The notes under the pieces are model-generated. The model did no database searches. It saw nothing but the letters and a program-made list of their open reading frames with translations, and was not told where the DNA came from. Below, one piece after another: positions 19,814 to 29,256 of a stretch of DNA of 64,000 bases. This stretch comes from G963556115 sp963666605 (lineage in GTDB: Bacteria; Planctomycetota; SZUA-567): contig OZ223208.1 of NCBI GenBank assembly GCA_965140405.1, positions 868,001-932,000 of the forward strand, given 5' to 3'. The position numbers were made by a program, and so were the translations under genes. Position 1 is the first letter of the stretch. Each line of letters begins with the position of its first letter.

Positions 19814-20593
19814 ATGGAAAACTTTATATATAAGAACAAATCAGAGATTACAGCGCTATCAGCAAGGATGGAAAAATTCAGCTACAAGAAGCATTCTCAT
19901 GAAGAATATTCTATTGGCGTAACCTTGCACGGTATCCAAGAGTATCACTTGGATGGCTCACTACAATCTTCATACAAGAGTGGCGTAATGCTGTTCCATC
20001 CAGAACAAACACACGACGGAAAAGCTCATGACATTAAAGATGGCTTAAATTATGTAATGCTGTATATAAAACCTGAGTTATTTTTAGAAGCCTTAGGGAA
20101 GAAGGAAATTGTAAAATTTTCATCTCCTATCGTTTACAACCAAAAACTAGCTCAAGATATTTTAAATCTTTCTAGTGCAGTTTTAAATCAAAATGCTGAT
20201 GCTTTATGCAATGAATTACTTATCAGTCTTGTAGATAATTTTACTTCGGAAAACCTTTACTCCAATTTCAAACATGACAGTCACTTCATAGCAAAAGCCA
20301 AAGAGATGATATACTATGAAATCGACAATGTATTAAAACTCGACGATATTTGCAAAGAAGTTAACATGACCAAATTCCAATTTATTAGAGCCTTCAAGGA
20401 GAGCACAGGGCTTCCACCATACCAATACTTTATAAACTCTAAAGTTATCCATGCAAAAAAATATCTCGAAAAAACCCGAGATATTTATGCAACCATTGTA
20501 GAATTTGGTTTCGTCGATCTGTCCCATCTCAATAAACACTTCAAGAAGATTTACGGAGTAACTGCATATGAATACCTATCACACTTAGACTAA
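19814..20593 (+). CDS. AraC family transcriptional regulator
   Basis: 259 residues. N-terminal cupin-like sensing domain (about 15-130, with KKHSHEEYSIGVTLHGIQEY and FHPEQTHDG), then two helix-turn-helix motifs of the HTH_18 type (about 160-257): LDDICKEVNMTKFQFIRAFKESTG and the second ending DLSHLNKHFKKIYG. It lies four bases after the LysE-family gene and is probably its regulator. This LysE-AraC pairing is a known arrangement, in which the regulator senses the exported amino acid. Confidence 0.92.
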   Translation: MENFIYKNKSEITALSARMEKFSYKKHSHEEYSIGVTLHGIQEYHLDGSLQSSYKSGVMLFHPEQTHDGKAHDIKDGLNYVMLYIKPELFLEALGKKEIVKFSSPIVYNQKLAQDILNLSSAVLNQNADALCNELLISLVDNFTSENLYSNFKHDSHFIAKAKEMIYYEIDNVLKLDDICKEVNMTKFQFIRAFKESTGLPPYQYFINSKVIHAKKYLEKTRDIYATIVEFGFVDLSHLNKHFKKIYGVTAYEYLSHLD

Positions 20594-20660
20594 ATATGAC
20601 TGAAAAACACCATAAAATTAAGCGTAAAATACTGGCATATATATAAATATATTCTCTCTG

Positions 20661-23492
20661 CTACTTTTCAAAAACCTTTTTCACTGCTGAAAGAAGAGCT
20701 GGTGGGCGTACTGGTTTTTTTATAATTACTATATCATCTTCCAAATTTGATCGCTCAGTTATCATGTCATAGCTATACCCTGACATGCAGATTGCTTTGA
20801 CACCTGGTTTTTTTTCTCTTAGTGCGTTAATAAGTTTAAAGCCTGATATTTCTGGCATTATGACATCGGATAAAACTAATGAAATAGAATCAATATTATT
20901 ATCAAATATCTCCATAGCTTCGATTGGATTACTGCTTTGTAGAACGGTATACCCTGCAGCTTCAAGAACAGTTGATACATATAATAAAACACCACTCTCA
21001 TCTTCAACAACTAGAATAGTTTCGTTACTTGTTATAAACGGTTCTTCTTTTTCAAAAACCCTTTCAGTATTTACTTCACTTTTCTTGACAGTTTCTGGTA
21101 AGCAAATATTAAAACTCGTCCCCTTATTTATTTCACTTGTAACCTCAATTGTACCACCACAATCATTGATTACACTATAAACCATAGCTAATCCTAGACC
21201 AGTTCCTTTACCTAATGGTTTCGTGGTGAAGAATGGTTCGTATATTCGCTTTAACGTATCTTCATCCATTCCATGCCCAGTATCCGAAACTATTATACGA
21301 ATATATGAGCCGAACAAGCTACTGCCATCACCTTGTATCACTTCCTTATCCCAACTGCCGTTCTCTGTTGTAATACTTATTTTTCCTCCACGGGGCATTG
21401 CATCTCTTGCGTTGGCGCAGAGGTTGACAAGGACATCGCCAAGCTGACCTTTATCAATTTCAATTAGTATAGGATTACTAGTAAAAGTTGTTGTTAGCTG
21501 AATGTCTTCACCAATAATTCTACTTAACATTGCTTGCAAATCACTAATGACTTCATTTACATCAACCACAGTAAGTAAAATATCTTCATGTCTACAATAA
21601 GTCAACAATTGACGCGTTAAATCAGCTGCTCTCTCCCCAGCCTTTATAACTTCACGCAACATTTTTGAATGTTTTGGAGATTCTTGAATAGGTGAAAAGT
21701 ATAGAACTAGCTCAGAAAAACCATTAATAACAGCAAGTTGATTATTGAATTCATGCGCAATCCCACCAGCTAATAACCCTATAGCTCGCATCTTCTCGCT
21801 ATGCCTAAATTGCTTTTCCATTCTGCGTTGCTCAGTAACGTCAACACCATAAATATTTATATAATTTTCATCAATAATAGGACGCAGAAAAATAGAGTAT
21901 ATTGTTTGCCCACAGTCAACTTCTTGAGAACGTAATTCTTTATATTTATAGCAATCTTTTACTATAATTAAAAATGAGGCATTTAATATCATGCCGTCTG
22001 CCTCACACATAAAGGATAGTAACTCTTCACTTGCCCTATTATGATATAAAACCTCTCCAGTAGTAGAGACTCTCAATACAGGATAGGGGTTTTCACTTGG
22101 AAACAGGGATAGTTTATTAATTTCATCTTGAGAATCATCTTTTTCCATCAAGTTACTAAAGCTATGAATTCTGAATGATTCACCTTTAAGATTAACAGTT
22201 TTAATTCCACATAATACATGAATTTGTTTGTTTTCAGTTTGCAGATAATTTTCAAATGGTATACATTTCTTTGAAAAATTATCCTCTTGCTGAGCAGTGC
22301 TATCATCCTTAAAATAATAATTTATCGGCTGCCCAACAATTTCTTTTTTAGGTTGTCTTATTATTTCTTCCGCTATATCGTTAACAAACACAACACGACC
22401 CGTGTCAATATTCTCAACAATTATGCCAATATATACAGATTCGCAGATCGTGCTTAATATAGGATCTACAATCTTATCGTTATTTTTAGAATCGTTGTTT
22501 CTATTTTTAAGTGCAACTCCAATTAAAGAAGCTACCTTTTCAAAAAAAAGAATATCCGGCAAACACAATTTGTTACTACCTGCGTCAGCAAATTGCAATA
22601 AGCCAATACTTTTTTTACCAGATACAATTGGAATTGACGTTAATGAATTATATTTAGCTGTAACAGAGTTAGAACTTAAATAAAAATTCATATCACTATA
22701 TTTATAATTTTTAATAAAACTTTGAAAGTTATTAGACCAAAAACTACCTTGTTCTGTAAAATTATCGGCAAGTTCTCCTGTTTTCTCTGATGGTGCTAGA
22801 TCACACAAAGAATACAGAGAGATTTGTGATGACAAAGACTTATTCTCAATATCATTATTTATTATACTTACCTTAGTTACACTTTCTTCATCGCAATCAT
22901 ATTCTAGGTAGTATGAGTTTATACTATTGTTACTTTTTAAGAGCATTACTACTGAAGAAAAACCCGTATATGACTTGAATTCCTTAAGAATTCTTTGAAT
23001 TGAATCCTTTATATTTTGTAAATCTTTGAGATGCTCAATAACCGAAAAAGTCAGGGATTGCTGACGAATAATCTCCTCTCTCTGTATTGTACTAACAATA
23101 GCTTTAGATAAAAGAGAATCCATCATTCTATCTTTTATGATATAATCTCTTGCTCCTAATTGTATTGCTTCCATTCCAGTCACATCATCATTCAATCCAA
23201 CGAAAACAATTATAGGAACATCAGGCAAAAATCGTTGTGCAGCAATTAAGGTATCAATTCCAGTACTTGCCGACAGATCTAAATCAAGCAAAACAATATC
23301 ACAGCTTTTTTCTGAAAGATAACTCTCTGCATCGTTAAGTGAAAAGACATGGGATATTTTATATGAACCAATGCTACCCAACTCGCAAGAGTGTCGCCAT
23401 AAATACGAATCACTATCTTTATCTTCAATAAGCAAAACTTCAATTGGCTTTTCACTAGTCATAGTATTTAAACCTTCTTCATTTAACTTCAT
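20661..23492 (-). CDS. Hybrid histidine kinase with receiver domains at both ends
   Basis: 943-residue cytosolic hybrid kinase without a TM segment. Order: receiver (about 17-135, acceptor Asp in IVLLDLDLS); helical linker plus GAF-like domain (about 145-340, low sequence signal); PAS (about 345-440); second PAS (about 470-565); HisKA with GGIAHEFNN; HATPase with VSDTGHGMD and GTGLGLAMV; C-terminal receiver (about 825-943) with VLSDVIMPEISG and IIKKPVRP. ATG 23492 has a poor ribosome site; ATG 23462, with AAGAAGG ten bases upstream, would shorten it by ten residues. It is convergent with the AraC gene and not in an operon. Stimulus and output are unknown. Confidence 0.9.
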   Translation of the reverse strand: MKLNEEGLNTMTSEKPIEVLLIEDKDSDSYLWRHSCELGSIGSYKISHVFSLNDAESYLSEKSCDIVLLDLDLSASTGIDTLIAAQRFLPDVPIIVFVGLNDDVTGMEAIQLGARDYIIKDRMMDSLLSKAIVSTIQREEIIRQQSLTFSVIEHLKDLQNIKDSIQRILKEFKSYTGFSSVVMLLKSNNSINSYYLEYDCDEESVTKVSIINNDIENKSLSSQISLYSLCDLAPSEKTGELADNFTEQGSFWSNNFQSFIKNYKYSDMNFYLSSNSVTAKYNSLTSIPIVSGKKSIGLLQFADAGSNKLCLPDILFFEKVASLIGVALKNRNNDSKNNDKIVDPILSTICESVYIGIIVENIDTGRVVFVNDIAEEIIRQPKKEIVGQPINYYFKDDSTAQQEDNFSKKCIPFENYLQTENKQIHVLCGIKTVNLKGESFRIHSFSNLMEKDDSQDEINKLSLFPSENPYPVLRVSTTGEVLYHNRASEELLSFMCEADGMILNASFLIIVKDCYKYKELRSQEVDCGQTIYSIFLRPIIDENYINIYGVDVTEQRRMEKQFRHSEKMRAIGLLAGGIAHEFNNQLAVINGFSELVLYFSPIQESPKHSKMLREVIKAGERAADLTRQLLTYCRHEDILLTVVDVNEVISDLQAMLSRIIGEDIQLTTTFTSNPILIEIDKGQLGDVLVNLCANARDAMPRGGKISITTENGSWDKEVIQGDGSSLFGSYIRIIVSDTGHGMDEDTLKRIYEPFFTTKPLGKGTGLGLAMVYSVINDCGGTIEVTSEINKGTSFNICLPETVKKSEVNTERVFEKEEPFITSNETILVVEDESGVLLYVSTVLEAAGYTVLQSSNPIEAMEIFDNNIDSISLVLSDVIMPEISGFKLINALREKKPGVKAICMSGYSYDMITERSNLEDDIVIIKKPVRPPALLSAVKKVFEK

Positions 23493-24098
23493 ATCTGAGT
23501 TTATTGTTATTGACTATTGCTCACTACATAATAAGTATACCACATTTTTTAGATATTAATACTCTATTACAGGTATTTTTTAAAAAAAATATCTTGAACT
23601 GAAAGACTACTGTTGTACTATCAAATATAAATAAGTGTATCTAAATAATTATAACCACAACGATAATATACTTAACATCATGGTCAAGTATCTCAGGTAT
23701 AAAGACATATGGTTTGAAGAGAGTGATCACCTAAATTTATAAACGACACAATACCCTTATAGTATGATTTGATTGAGTGTAATCACGATATATGCAAAAT
23801 AACAAAAGCAATGATCCCTAGGAAAAAATTTGGTTATAATGCTGATTCAGGTTTAGAGATTGACGTTCTCAAATCAGCTGATTTAATGGAAGCACCAATG
23901 CTAATTAGGCCTTCGCACACGGCAAGAACCGAGGCTACATTCCGATAGATTACTTATTACGAAAAGACTAGCCTGGCAAAGAAGAAAATCTCCCAGAAGT
24001 AGTCAGAGGCGACCCATTATAGGTACGTGGATTCAAGTTCTCTTGTCATGAAACATTATTAAAATACAGTAGATTGCATACAAAAATAAAAAAATAAT
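23493..24098. other. Intergenic region with mobile-element debris
   Basis: No intact gene. The left part is very AT-rich and should hold the promoter of the minus-strand kinase. The right part (about 23880-24060) carries a decayed relaxase fragment listed separately. Confidence 0.6.
23909..24022 (+). pseudogene. Remnant of a plasmid mobilisation relaxase (MobA-like N-terminus)
   Basis: Reading from 23909 gives AFAHGKNRGYIPIDYLLRKD, a stop (23969-23971), then PGKEENLPEVVRGDPL and a second stop. The pattern matches the N-terminus of ColE-type/MOB relaxases as I remember it (F-x-RGKG...GPVDYLLGKDR...VLRGDP). Nothing similar continues downstream. It looks like a short decayed fragment between the sensor kinase and the GntR gene. 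Identification is by eye only. Confidence 0.5.
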
Positions 24099-24127
24099 TT
24101 GACTAAACTCAAATCAACTTGTATGAT
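24099..24127 (+). promoter_or_regulatory. Sigma-70-type promoter of the GntR regulator gene
   Basis: TTGACT (24099-24104) and TATGAT (24122-24127) are separated by exactly 17 bp, about 35 bp before the GntR start codon. Confidence 0.75.
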
Positions 24128-24147
24128 GAGTATATATCATATAAGTT
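24116..24147. promoter_or_regulatory. Dyad overlapping the promoter, probable GntR autoregulatory operator
   Basis: AACTTGTATGAT (24116-24127) and ATCATATAAGTT (24136-24147) are 12-bp inverted arms with one mismatch, spaced by 8 bp. The left arm covers the -10 box, so a bound dimer would block transcription. Confidence 0.7.
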
Positions 24148-24161
24148 AAGACTGGAGGAAT

Positions 24162-24851
24162 ATGAAAAGAATAAGGCTATCAGAACAAGTAATTGATGAA
24201 ATTGAAAAAATGATCCTTAAAGAAAACTTTAAGGATGGTGATAAATTTTACTCTGAAAATGAGCTTACAAAGAAATTGGATGTTAGTCGAACTTCAGTCC
24301 GTGAAGCGATAAGAATTCTTGAGATATCTGGGAAACTCAAGGTATACCATGGCAAAGGTATATATATACGTAATCCCTTAGAGAAGGGTATAAATGAATT
24401 TGCAAATTGGCTAAAAAACAATGAATCTTCTCTATTAGAACACTTTGAATTACGTTTGATAATAGAAACAAAAGCAGCTGCATATTCAGCAAAAAACATA
24501 CAAGATACTGAGATTGCAAAACTCAAAAAAAATATGGAACAATTTAAAGAATGTACGAAGCTTGGAAAACTTGAGTGCTTAATAAATCTTGATAGAGAGT
24601 TTCACCATATATTAGCAAAATCAACAAAGAACAGAACCTATTATACTTTAATGAAAGCGATGACTAATACGCTACAGGAAGGCTGGGTATCAAGCTTAAG
24701 CATCCCAAATAGAAGTACTAAAACAATAAAGGAACATCAAAAAATATACTCCGCGATAAGCTCCCATGATTCAAAAAAAGCAGAAAAAGCGATGACAGAG
24801 CATCTTGAAAATGCGCTAGATGATATTATATTATACTTAGCCAATAATTAA
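24162..24851 (+). CDS. GntR family regulator, FadR/FCD subfamily
   Basis: 229 residues. A winged helix-turn-helix (about 5-72, with YSENELTKKLDVSRTSVREA) is followed by an all-helical FCD effector domain (about 85-222). The FCD metal-site pattern is present: Asp and His in LDREFHHI, and His in EHQKI and EHLENA. GGAGG precedes ATG 24162. FCD regulators often respond to sugar acids or carboxylates, which fits the downstream GntP permease. The dyad over its own promoter suggests autorepression. Confidence 0.92.
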   Translation: MKRIRLSEQVIDEIEKMILKENFKDGDKFYSENELTKKLDVSRTSVREAIRILEISGKLKVYHGKGIYIRNPLEKGINEFANWLKNNESSLLEHFELRLIIETKAAAYSAKNIQDTEIAKLKKNMEQFKECTKLGKLECLINLDREFHHILAKSTKNRTYYTLMKAMTNTLQEGWVSSLSIPNRSTKTIKEHQKIYSAISSHDSKKAEKAMTEHLENALDDIILYLANN

Positions 24852-24877
24852 TTATAAATGAAATATTAAGGACAAAG

Positions 24878-25714
24878 ATGAGCGTTAAAATAACCACCCT
24901 TGTTGAAAACAAAAGAGGCGAACATCTCGGCCTACGCAATGAGCATGGATTATCATTTTATATTGAAAAGGATGGTATAAGCTATATATTTGACACTGGT
25001 GAGTCAGATGCTTTTCTTAGTAATGCATTCAAACTTGGAATAAACCCATTTGATGTTGACAAAATAATATTAAGCCATGGCCATTATGACCACAGTGGTG
25101 GAGTGAGATATTTTTTCAACAAAAAAGACCCAGTACAAAATGTTGAATTTGTATTACACGAAAATTTTTTTGACCTCAAATACGCTATCAATGGCGCACA
25201 AACAGAATTCCTTGGAAATAATTTTACTGAGGCAGACATTATTAAAAACAACTGCACTACAAATACCATATCCCAAGATATGGAAAGAATTGGTGATGGC
25301 GTATATGTTATTAGTAATTTTATACGTAACAGTTCTGAAGAGATAATTAAGCCTCGCTTCAAGTTACTAAAAGATAATGAACTTATACCGGATAATTTTA
25401 ATGACGAAATAATGCTTGCGGTAGAATCATCCAAAGGTTGGATTTTAATTGTCGGATGTGCACATCCTGGTATTATGAATATGATCCACACATTTCAAGA
25501 ACGACTTGCGGGTCAGTTATACGCAATATTAGGAGGTACGCATTTAGTTGAAGCAAACGAATCATGTCTAGTCTCAACAACTAAATTTTTTAATGACCTC
25601 AGCTGCAATATCATTGGTGTATCACATTGCACAGGTAGCATTGCAGAAGATCATTTATCCACTAACCCACGATTTTTTCATAATTCTACTGGTAGTTGTA
25701 TTATAGTCAAATAA
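24878..25714 (+). CDS. Metallo-beta-lactamase-fold hydrolase
   Basis: 278 residues, cytosolic. The metal motif HGHYDHSGG (HxHxDH), a later His in VGCAHPG and the terminal VSHC element identify the MBL fold. The overall shape resembles the subgroup annotated as dihydropterin/PqsE-like phosphate synthases. It begins 26 bp after the GntR gene and is followed about 230 bp later by a GntP permease, so a role in opening or hydrolysing a sugar-acid derivative (for example a lactone) is an attractive but unproven idea. Confidence 0.85.
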   Translation: MSVKITTLVENKRGEHLGLRNEHGLSFYIEKDGISYIFDTGESDAFLSNAFKLGINPFDVDKIILSHGHYDHSGGVRYFFNKKDPVQNVEFVLHENFFDLKYAINGAQTEFLGNNFTEADIIKNNCTTNTISQDMERIGDGVYVISNFIRNSSEEIIKPRFKLLKDNELIPDNFNDEIMLAVESSKGWILIVGCAHPGIMNMIHTFQERLAGQLYAILGGTHLVEANESCLVSTTKFFNDLSCNIIGVSHCTGSIAEDHLSTNPRFFHNSTGSCIIVK

Positions 25715-25947
25715 AAGTATTACTTTTTGTATCGTTCTAGTATACAGGTACAGTTTATATTAGTTATTCGTAAGGCTTCATAATAGGTCTCTGCTCTCTG
25801 ATTTCAACAACACTCGATAAACGCACTTACTCAATGTGGCTTACTGCCACTACAAGTGCACACATACTTAGAGTGAATATGCTGCTTGTATTTTCAAGAG
25901 GAAGTCCTAATTGAAGTCAAATTTTAATCCATAGAAGGAGACAAAAG

Positions 25948-27291
25948 ATGACAAGTGCGTTGGGGTTATTTGGTATTATTTTTGTGGCCATAGTTGGAAT
26001 GATAATACTCATTTCAAAATGCAAATGGCACCCATTTATTGTGCTGCTTCTTGCAGCATACTTTGTGGGAACTTTTTCTGGCTTGCCAGTAGAAAAAACC
26101 ATTGACACAATCAAGAAAGGATTTGGAGGAATCTTAGGTAATATTGGTATCGTTATTATTGCTGGTACAATAATAGGAACAATCCTAGAAAAAACTGGCG
26201 CAGCTTTAACCATGGCAAATTCTATTCTTGCCTTAGTTGGTAAGAAACGTGCTCCATTAACAATGAGCCTTACAGGCTATGTTACAAGTATTCCAGTATT
26301 CTGCGATTCAGGTTTTGTCGTTCTTTCACCGATCAACCGTGCACTTGCAGAGAAATCTGGAATCTCTCTTGCAGTAATGGCTACTGCTTTAAGTTCAGGC
26401 TTATACGCGACTCACTGCCTCGTTCCTCCAACTCCAGGGCCAATCATTATGGCTGGGACCCTTCATGCTGACCTAGGTCTTGTTATCCTTACAGGTCTTC
26501 TAGTCTCAATTCCAGTAATGCTAGCTGGTCTTCTCTACGCTACAAAAGTTGCCTCACGTTACCATATAGATGCCAATCCTGAGGTAGATCTCGAGACACT
26601 TTTACAAAAATACGGAAAACTTCCTAATGCAGTACACAGTTTTTCACCCATTGTTCTACCGATTATTCTTATTGCTTTCAAATCAATTGCTGATTTCCCT
26701 GCACAATTTTTCGGTACAGGAGCATTAAAAGATATTTGTGATTTTGTAGGTAATCCTGTTACAGCTCTACTTTTAGGTGTATTTTTAGCCTTAACTCTAA
26801 TTCCTAGGAGTGAGAAGAAAGAGAGCTTAAATTGGGTTTCAGAAGGTATTAAGCATTCTGCATCAATTCTAGCTATTACAGGTGCTGGTGGTGCATTTGG
26901 TTTGATTCTGCGTGAGCTACCTTTAGCAGATGCATTAAGTAGTTCTTTGCTGCATTTAAATCTTGGATTATTAATTCCATTTATCATTGCGATGCTACTA
27001 AAGACAGCGATGGGAGCTTCAACAGTAGCAATGATCATCACATCTGCAATGATCGCTCCACTACTTGCACAAATGGGACTAACTTCCGAGATGGCCAAGG
27101 TATTAGTAGTTCTAGCGATTGGCGCTGGCTCAATGACAGTATCACATGCTAACGACAGTTACTTCTGGGTTGTTTCTCAGTTTTCAGATATGGACACATC
27201 TACTGCGTACAAGTGTCAAACCGGTGTAACCTTTGTTCAAGGTATAGTTGCAATGGTTATTATTCAGATTGTCGCTACAGTTGTACTATAA
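25948..27291 (+). CDS. GntP family permease (gluconate or related sugar acid)
   Basis: 447 residues with about 12 hydrophobic segments. GntP signatures are visible: GFGGILGNIGIVIIAGTIIG near the N-terminus, CDSGFVVLSPI, PPTPGPI and the late MTVSHANDSYFWVVSQFS. GntP proteins import gluconate, other sugar acids, glycerate or similar by proton symport. AGAAGGAG precedes ATG 25948. It lies downstream of the GntR and MBL genes and ends at a terminator. Expression is probably controlled by the GntR regulator. Confidence 0.94.
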   Translation: MTSALGLFGIIFVAIVGMIILISKCKWHPFIVLLLAAYFVGTFSGLPVEKTIDTIKKGFGGILGNIGIVIIAGTIIGTILEKTGAALTMANSILALVGKKRAPLTMSLTGYVTSIPVFCDSGFVVLSPINRALAEKSGISLAVMATALSSGLYATHCLVPPTPGPIIMAGTLHADLGLVILTGLLVSIPVMLAGLLYATKVASRYHIDANPEVDLETLLQKYGKLPNAVHSFSPIVLPIILIAFKSIADFPAQFFGTGALKDICDFVGNPVTALLLGVFLALTLIPRSEKKESLNWVSEGIKHSASILAITGAGGAFGLILRELPLADALSSSLLHLNLGLLIPFIIAMLLKTAMGASTVAMIITSAMIAPLLAQMGLTSEMAKVLVVLAIGAGSMTVSHANDSYFWVVSQFSDMDTSTAYKCQTGVTFVQGIVAMVIIQIVATVVL

Positions 27292-27308
27292 TTCAAAAAT
27301 AACTTTTT

Positions 27309-27345
27309 AAAGAGCAGATACTTCGATCTTGTATTTGCTCTTTTT
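27309..27345 (+). terminator. Rho-independent terminator of the GntP gene
   Basis: 13-bp stem AAAGAGCAGATAC/GTATTTGCTCTTT with one mismatch and a 9-nt loop, ending in a T-run, starting 17 bp after the stop. Confidence 0.88.
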
Positions 27346-27371
27346 ACTTATAAATTCAAGGTAAAAATAAC

Positions 27372-28028
27372 ATGCATTCAATAAAGCTATTTTTTTATAC
27401 TCGTTTTGCATTCAATGCACTAGTTAGTGAAGAATACCTCAAGGCAATTAAGTACTTTACAAAAATTAAAAAAATAAACCCTAAACAAAAAGGCATAGAC
27501 TATAACTTAGGTTTATGTTACTTGGGTAATAAAGACTTTACTAATTCTGAAGACTCACTACTTTCTACTCTTGATATAGAGAGCTGTAATACCGAGTTGT
27601 ATAAGACACTTGGGGATTTGTATTATCTATGGGGTAAGCAAGACCAGACGTTAACATATTACTGCGAGTATAGTAAGCGCACAGACCCAAAGGTTGTTGG
27701 AAATTGGCTAAATGTCAGAATAGCTCTACTAAAAGCCTCGAATGATATGAAAAAAATTCATATTGCAAATCAGTCTCTTGAAGATGGGATAATATGTATG
27801 AAACAGAAAGCCTACAAAAAAGCGGAACAAGCCTTTAACACGGCGACAACAATAGATCCAAGTAATTATCAAGCCTTCAATAATTTTGGAGTGTTAATAC
27901 TGCGTCAATATAACAATCTAGAAAAGGCTCTATACTATTTTAACAAGGCAACAGATCTCAATCCGTCACCAATGTACCGAGCAAATTTAATACGGATAAA
28001 AAAACAAATACAAGAAACTATTTGCTAA
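27372..28028 (+). CDS. Small TPR-repeat protein
   Basis: 218 residues, no signal peptide. At least four TPR-like helix pairs are visible, for example EYLKAIKYFTKIKKINPKQ, DYNLGLCYLGNKDFTNSED, KAEQAFNTATTIDPSNYQ and LEKALYYFNKATDLNPSP. It is unrelated in sequence detail to the repeat-rich TPR protein at 2.2 kb. It sits alone between the GntP gene and the convergent sugar operon. Function unknown, probably a scaffold. Confidence 0.75.
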   Translation: MHSIKLFFYTRFAFNALVSEEYLKAIKYFTKIKKINPKQKGIDYNLGLCYLGNKDFTNSEDSLLSTLDIESCNTELYKTLGDLYYLWGKQDQTLTYYCEYSKRTDPKVVGNWLNVRIALLKASNDMKKIHIANQSLEDGIICMKQKAYKKAEQAFNTATTIDPSNYQAFNNFGVLILRQYNNLEKALYYFNKATDLNPSPMYRANLIRIKKQIQETIC

Positions 28029-28270
28029 TAATAAGTATGTAATAAAATACCGTAAGACGGTGCCCACCATTTTACATCCCTGCAAAGCTCAGTAACATTT
28101 AAATTGTGCACACCTACAATAACTATATTTTACTACATAAAGCAAATACCCAGCTATTACGCTAGGCATTTGGAAATCTTTAGTAATAGTGGTAGCTACT
28201 ACTTTATAAGAAATACATACTAAAATTTCCCTCTTTCTCCAGTATATATTACGTCATATCAAAACTTCTA

Positions 28271-29239
28271 CTAAACTGCTTCTCGTTTAAGCTTTCTACC
28301 AAAACAATCAAGCCATATTATAAATACAATCATAATCCCTTGGAACAAAAGTTGATAATATGAGTCAACGTTGATCATATTCATTCCATTCTGTAGTACA
28401 GCAAACACTAGTAGACCGATAAATGACTGTGGTGCCCCTCCTATACCCCCTGCAAATGATGTTCCACCAACAACAACCCCACAATTGACTAGTAAAGCGG
28501 TATTATCACCAAATGTAGAATTACCTGAGTTCAACATTGACGATAGCATAACACCACCCAATGCAGCAATTATACCACTATAAACAAAAGTCAGTGCTTT
28601 TGTTCTTAATACATTTATACCTGAGTACTCTGCAACATTATAATCGCCACCGATAGCATAACAATTTCTACCAAACGAAGTATATCTTAATATCCAAAAT
28701 GTTAAGGCGAATACAATAAACATAACTAAAACTATGCAATGTAGATGATTAAATATTTTATAGTTCGACAACAAAACAAAATTTGGGTTTTCACAACATA
28801 CTGGGTGAGCATCTGTCAATTGCTGCGCAACGCCAGTAAGTAGTATTCCCATACCTAGTGTAATAATAAATGGTTCTTTCTTTTGATATACTGATAAATA
28901 TGCGTTAATTGCACCTACCACTGCCCCTACAAGGAGTGCACATATGATAGCGATTATCATTGGAACATTTGCATTCAATAATTGGATTACTACAATACCG
29001 GACACAACCATCACTCCACCAATAGATAGGTCACACCCACCAGCGACTAATACTAGTGTAATCCCAAAAGCTAAAATGATCAATACAGACCCAGATTTCA
29101 AGAGACTTGTTAAATTATATGACGAATAAAAGTTTGTTTTAAAAAATATCATAGCCGTAAACATCACAATTATTGCTAAAAAGGCTTTCTGCCTTGTTAC
29201 TATGCTTAACATACTTTTGCCAAAATAGTGTTTCTTCAT
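28271..29239 (-). CDS. Sugar ABC transporter permease (RbsC family), second permease
   Basis: 322 residues, about 8-10 TM helices, BPD_transp_2 family. Typical blocks are GITLVLVAGGCDLSIGGVM, the EAA-like loop region near NVLRTKALTFVYSG, and GGTSFAGGIGG. ATG 29239 has GGAGAA at good spacing. It is the last gene of the sugar operon, 17 bp after the first permease, and the two should form the membrane pore with the RbsA-like ATPase. Confidence 0.93.
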   Translation of the reverse strand: MKKHYFGKSMLSIVTRQKAFLAIIVMFTAMIFFKTNFYSSYNLTSLLKSGSVLIILAFGITLVLVAGGCDLSIGGVMVVSGIVVIQLLNANVPMIIAIICALLVGAVVGAINAYLSVYQKKEPFIITLGMGILLTGVAQQLTDAHPVCCENPNFVLLSNYKIFNHLHCIVLVMFIVFALTFWILRYTSFGRNCYAIGGDYNVAEYSGINVLRTKALTFVYSGIIAALGGVMLSSMLNSGNSTFGDNTALLVNCGVVVGGTSFAGGIGGAPQSFIGLLVFAVLQNGMNMINVDSYYQLLFQGIMIVFIIWLDCFGRKLKREAV

Positions 29240-29256
29240 TAATATTTCTCCTATTG

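Noticed and set aside
26559..27098. 179-codon open frame on the minus strand
   Set aside because: It lies wholly inside the GntP gene in antisense, has no ribosome binding site, and its translation matches no known family.
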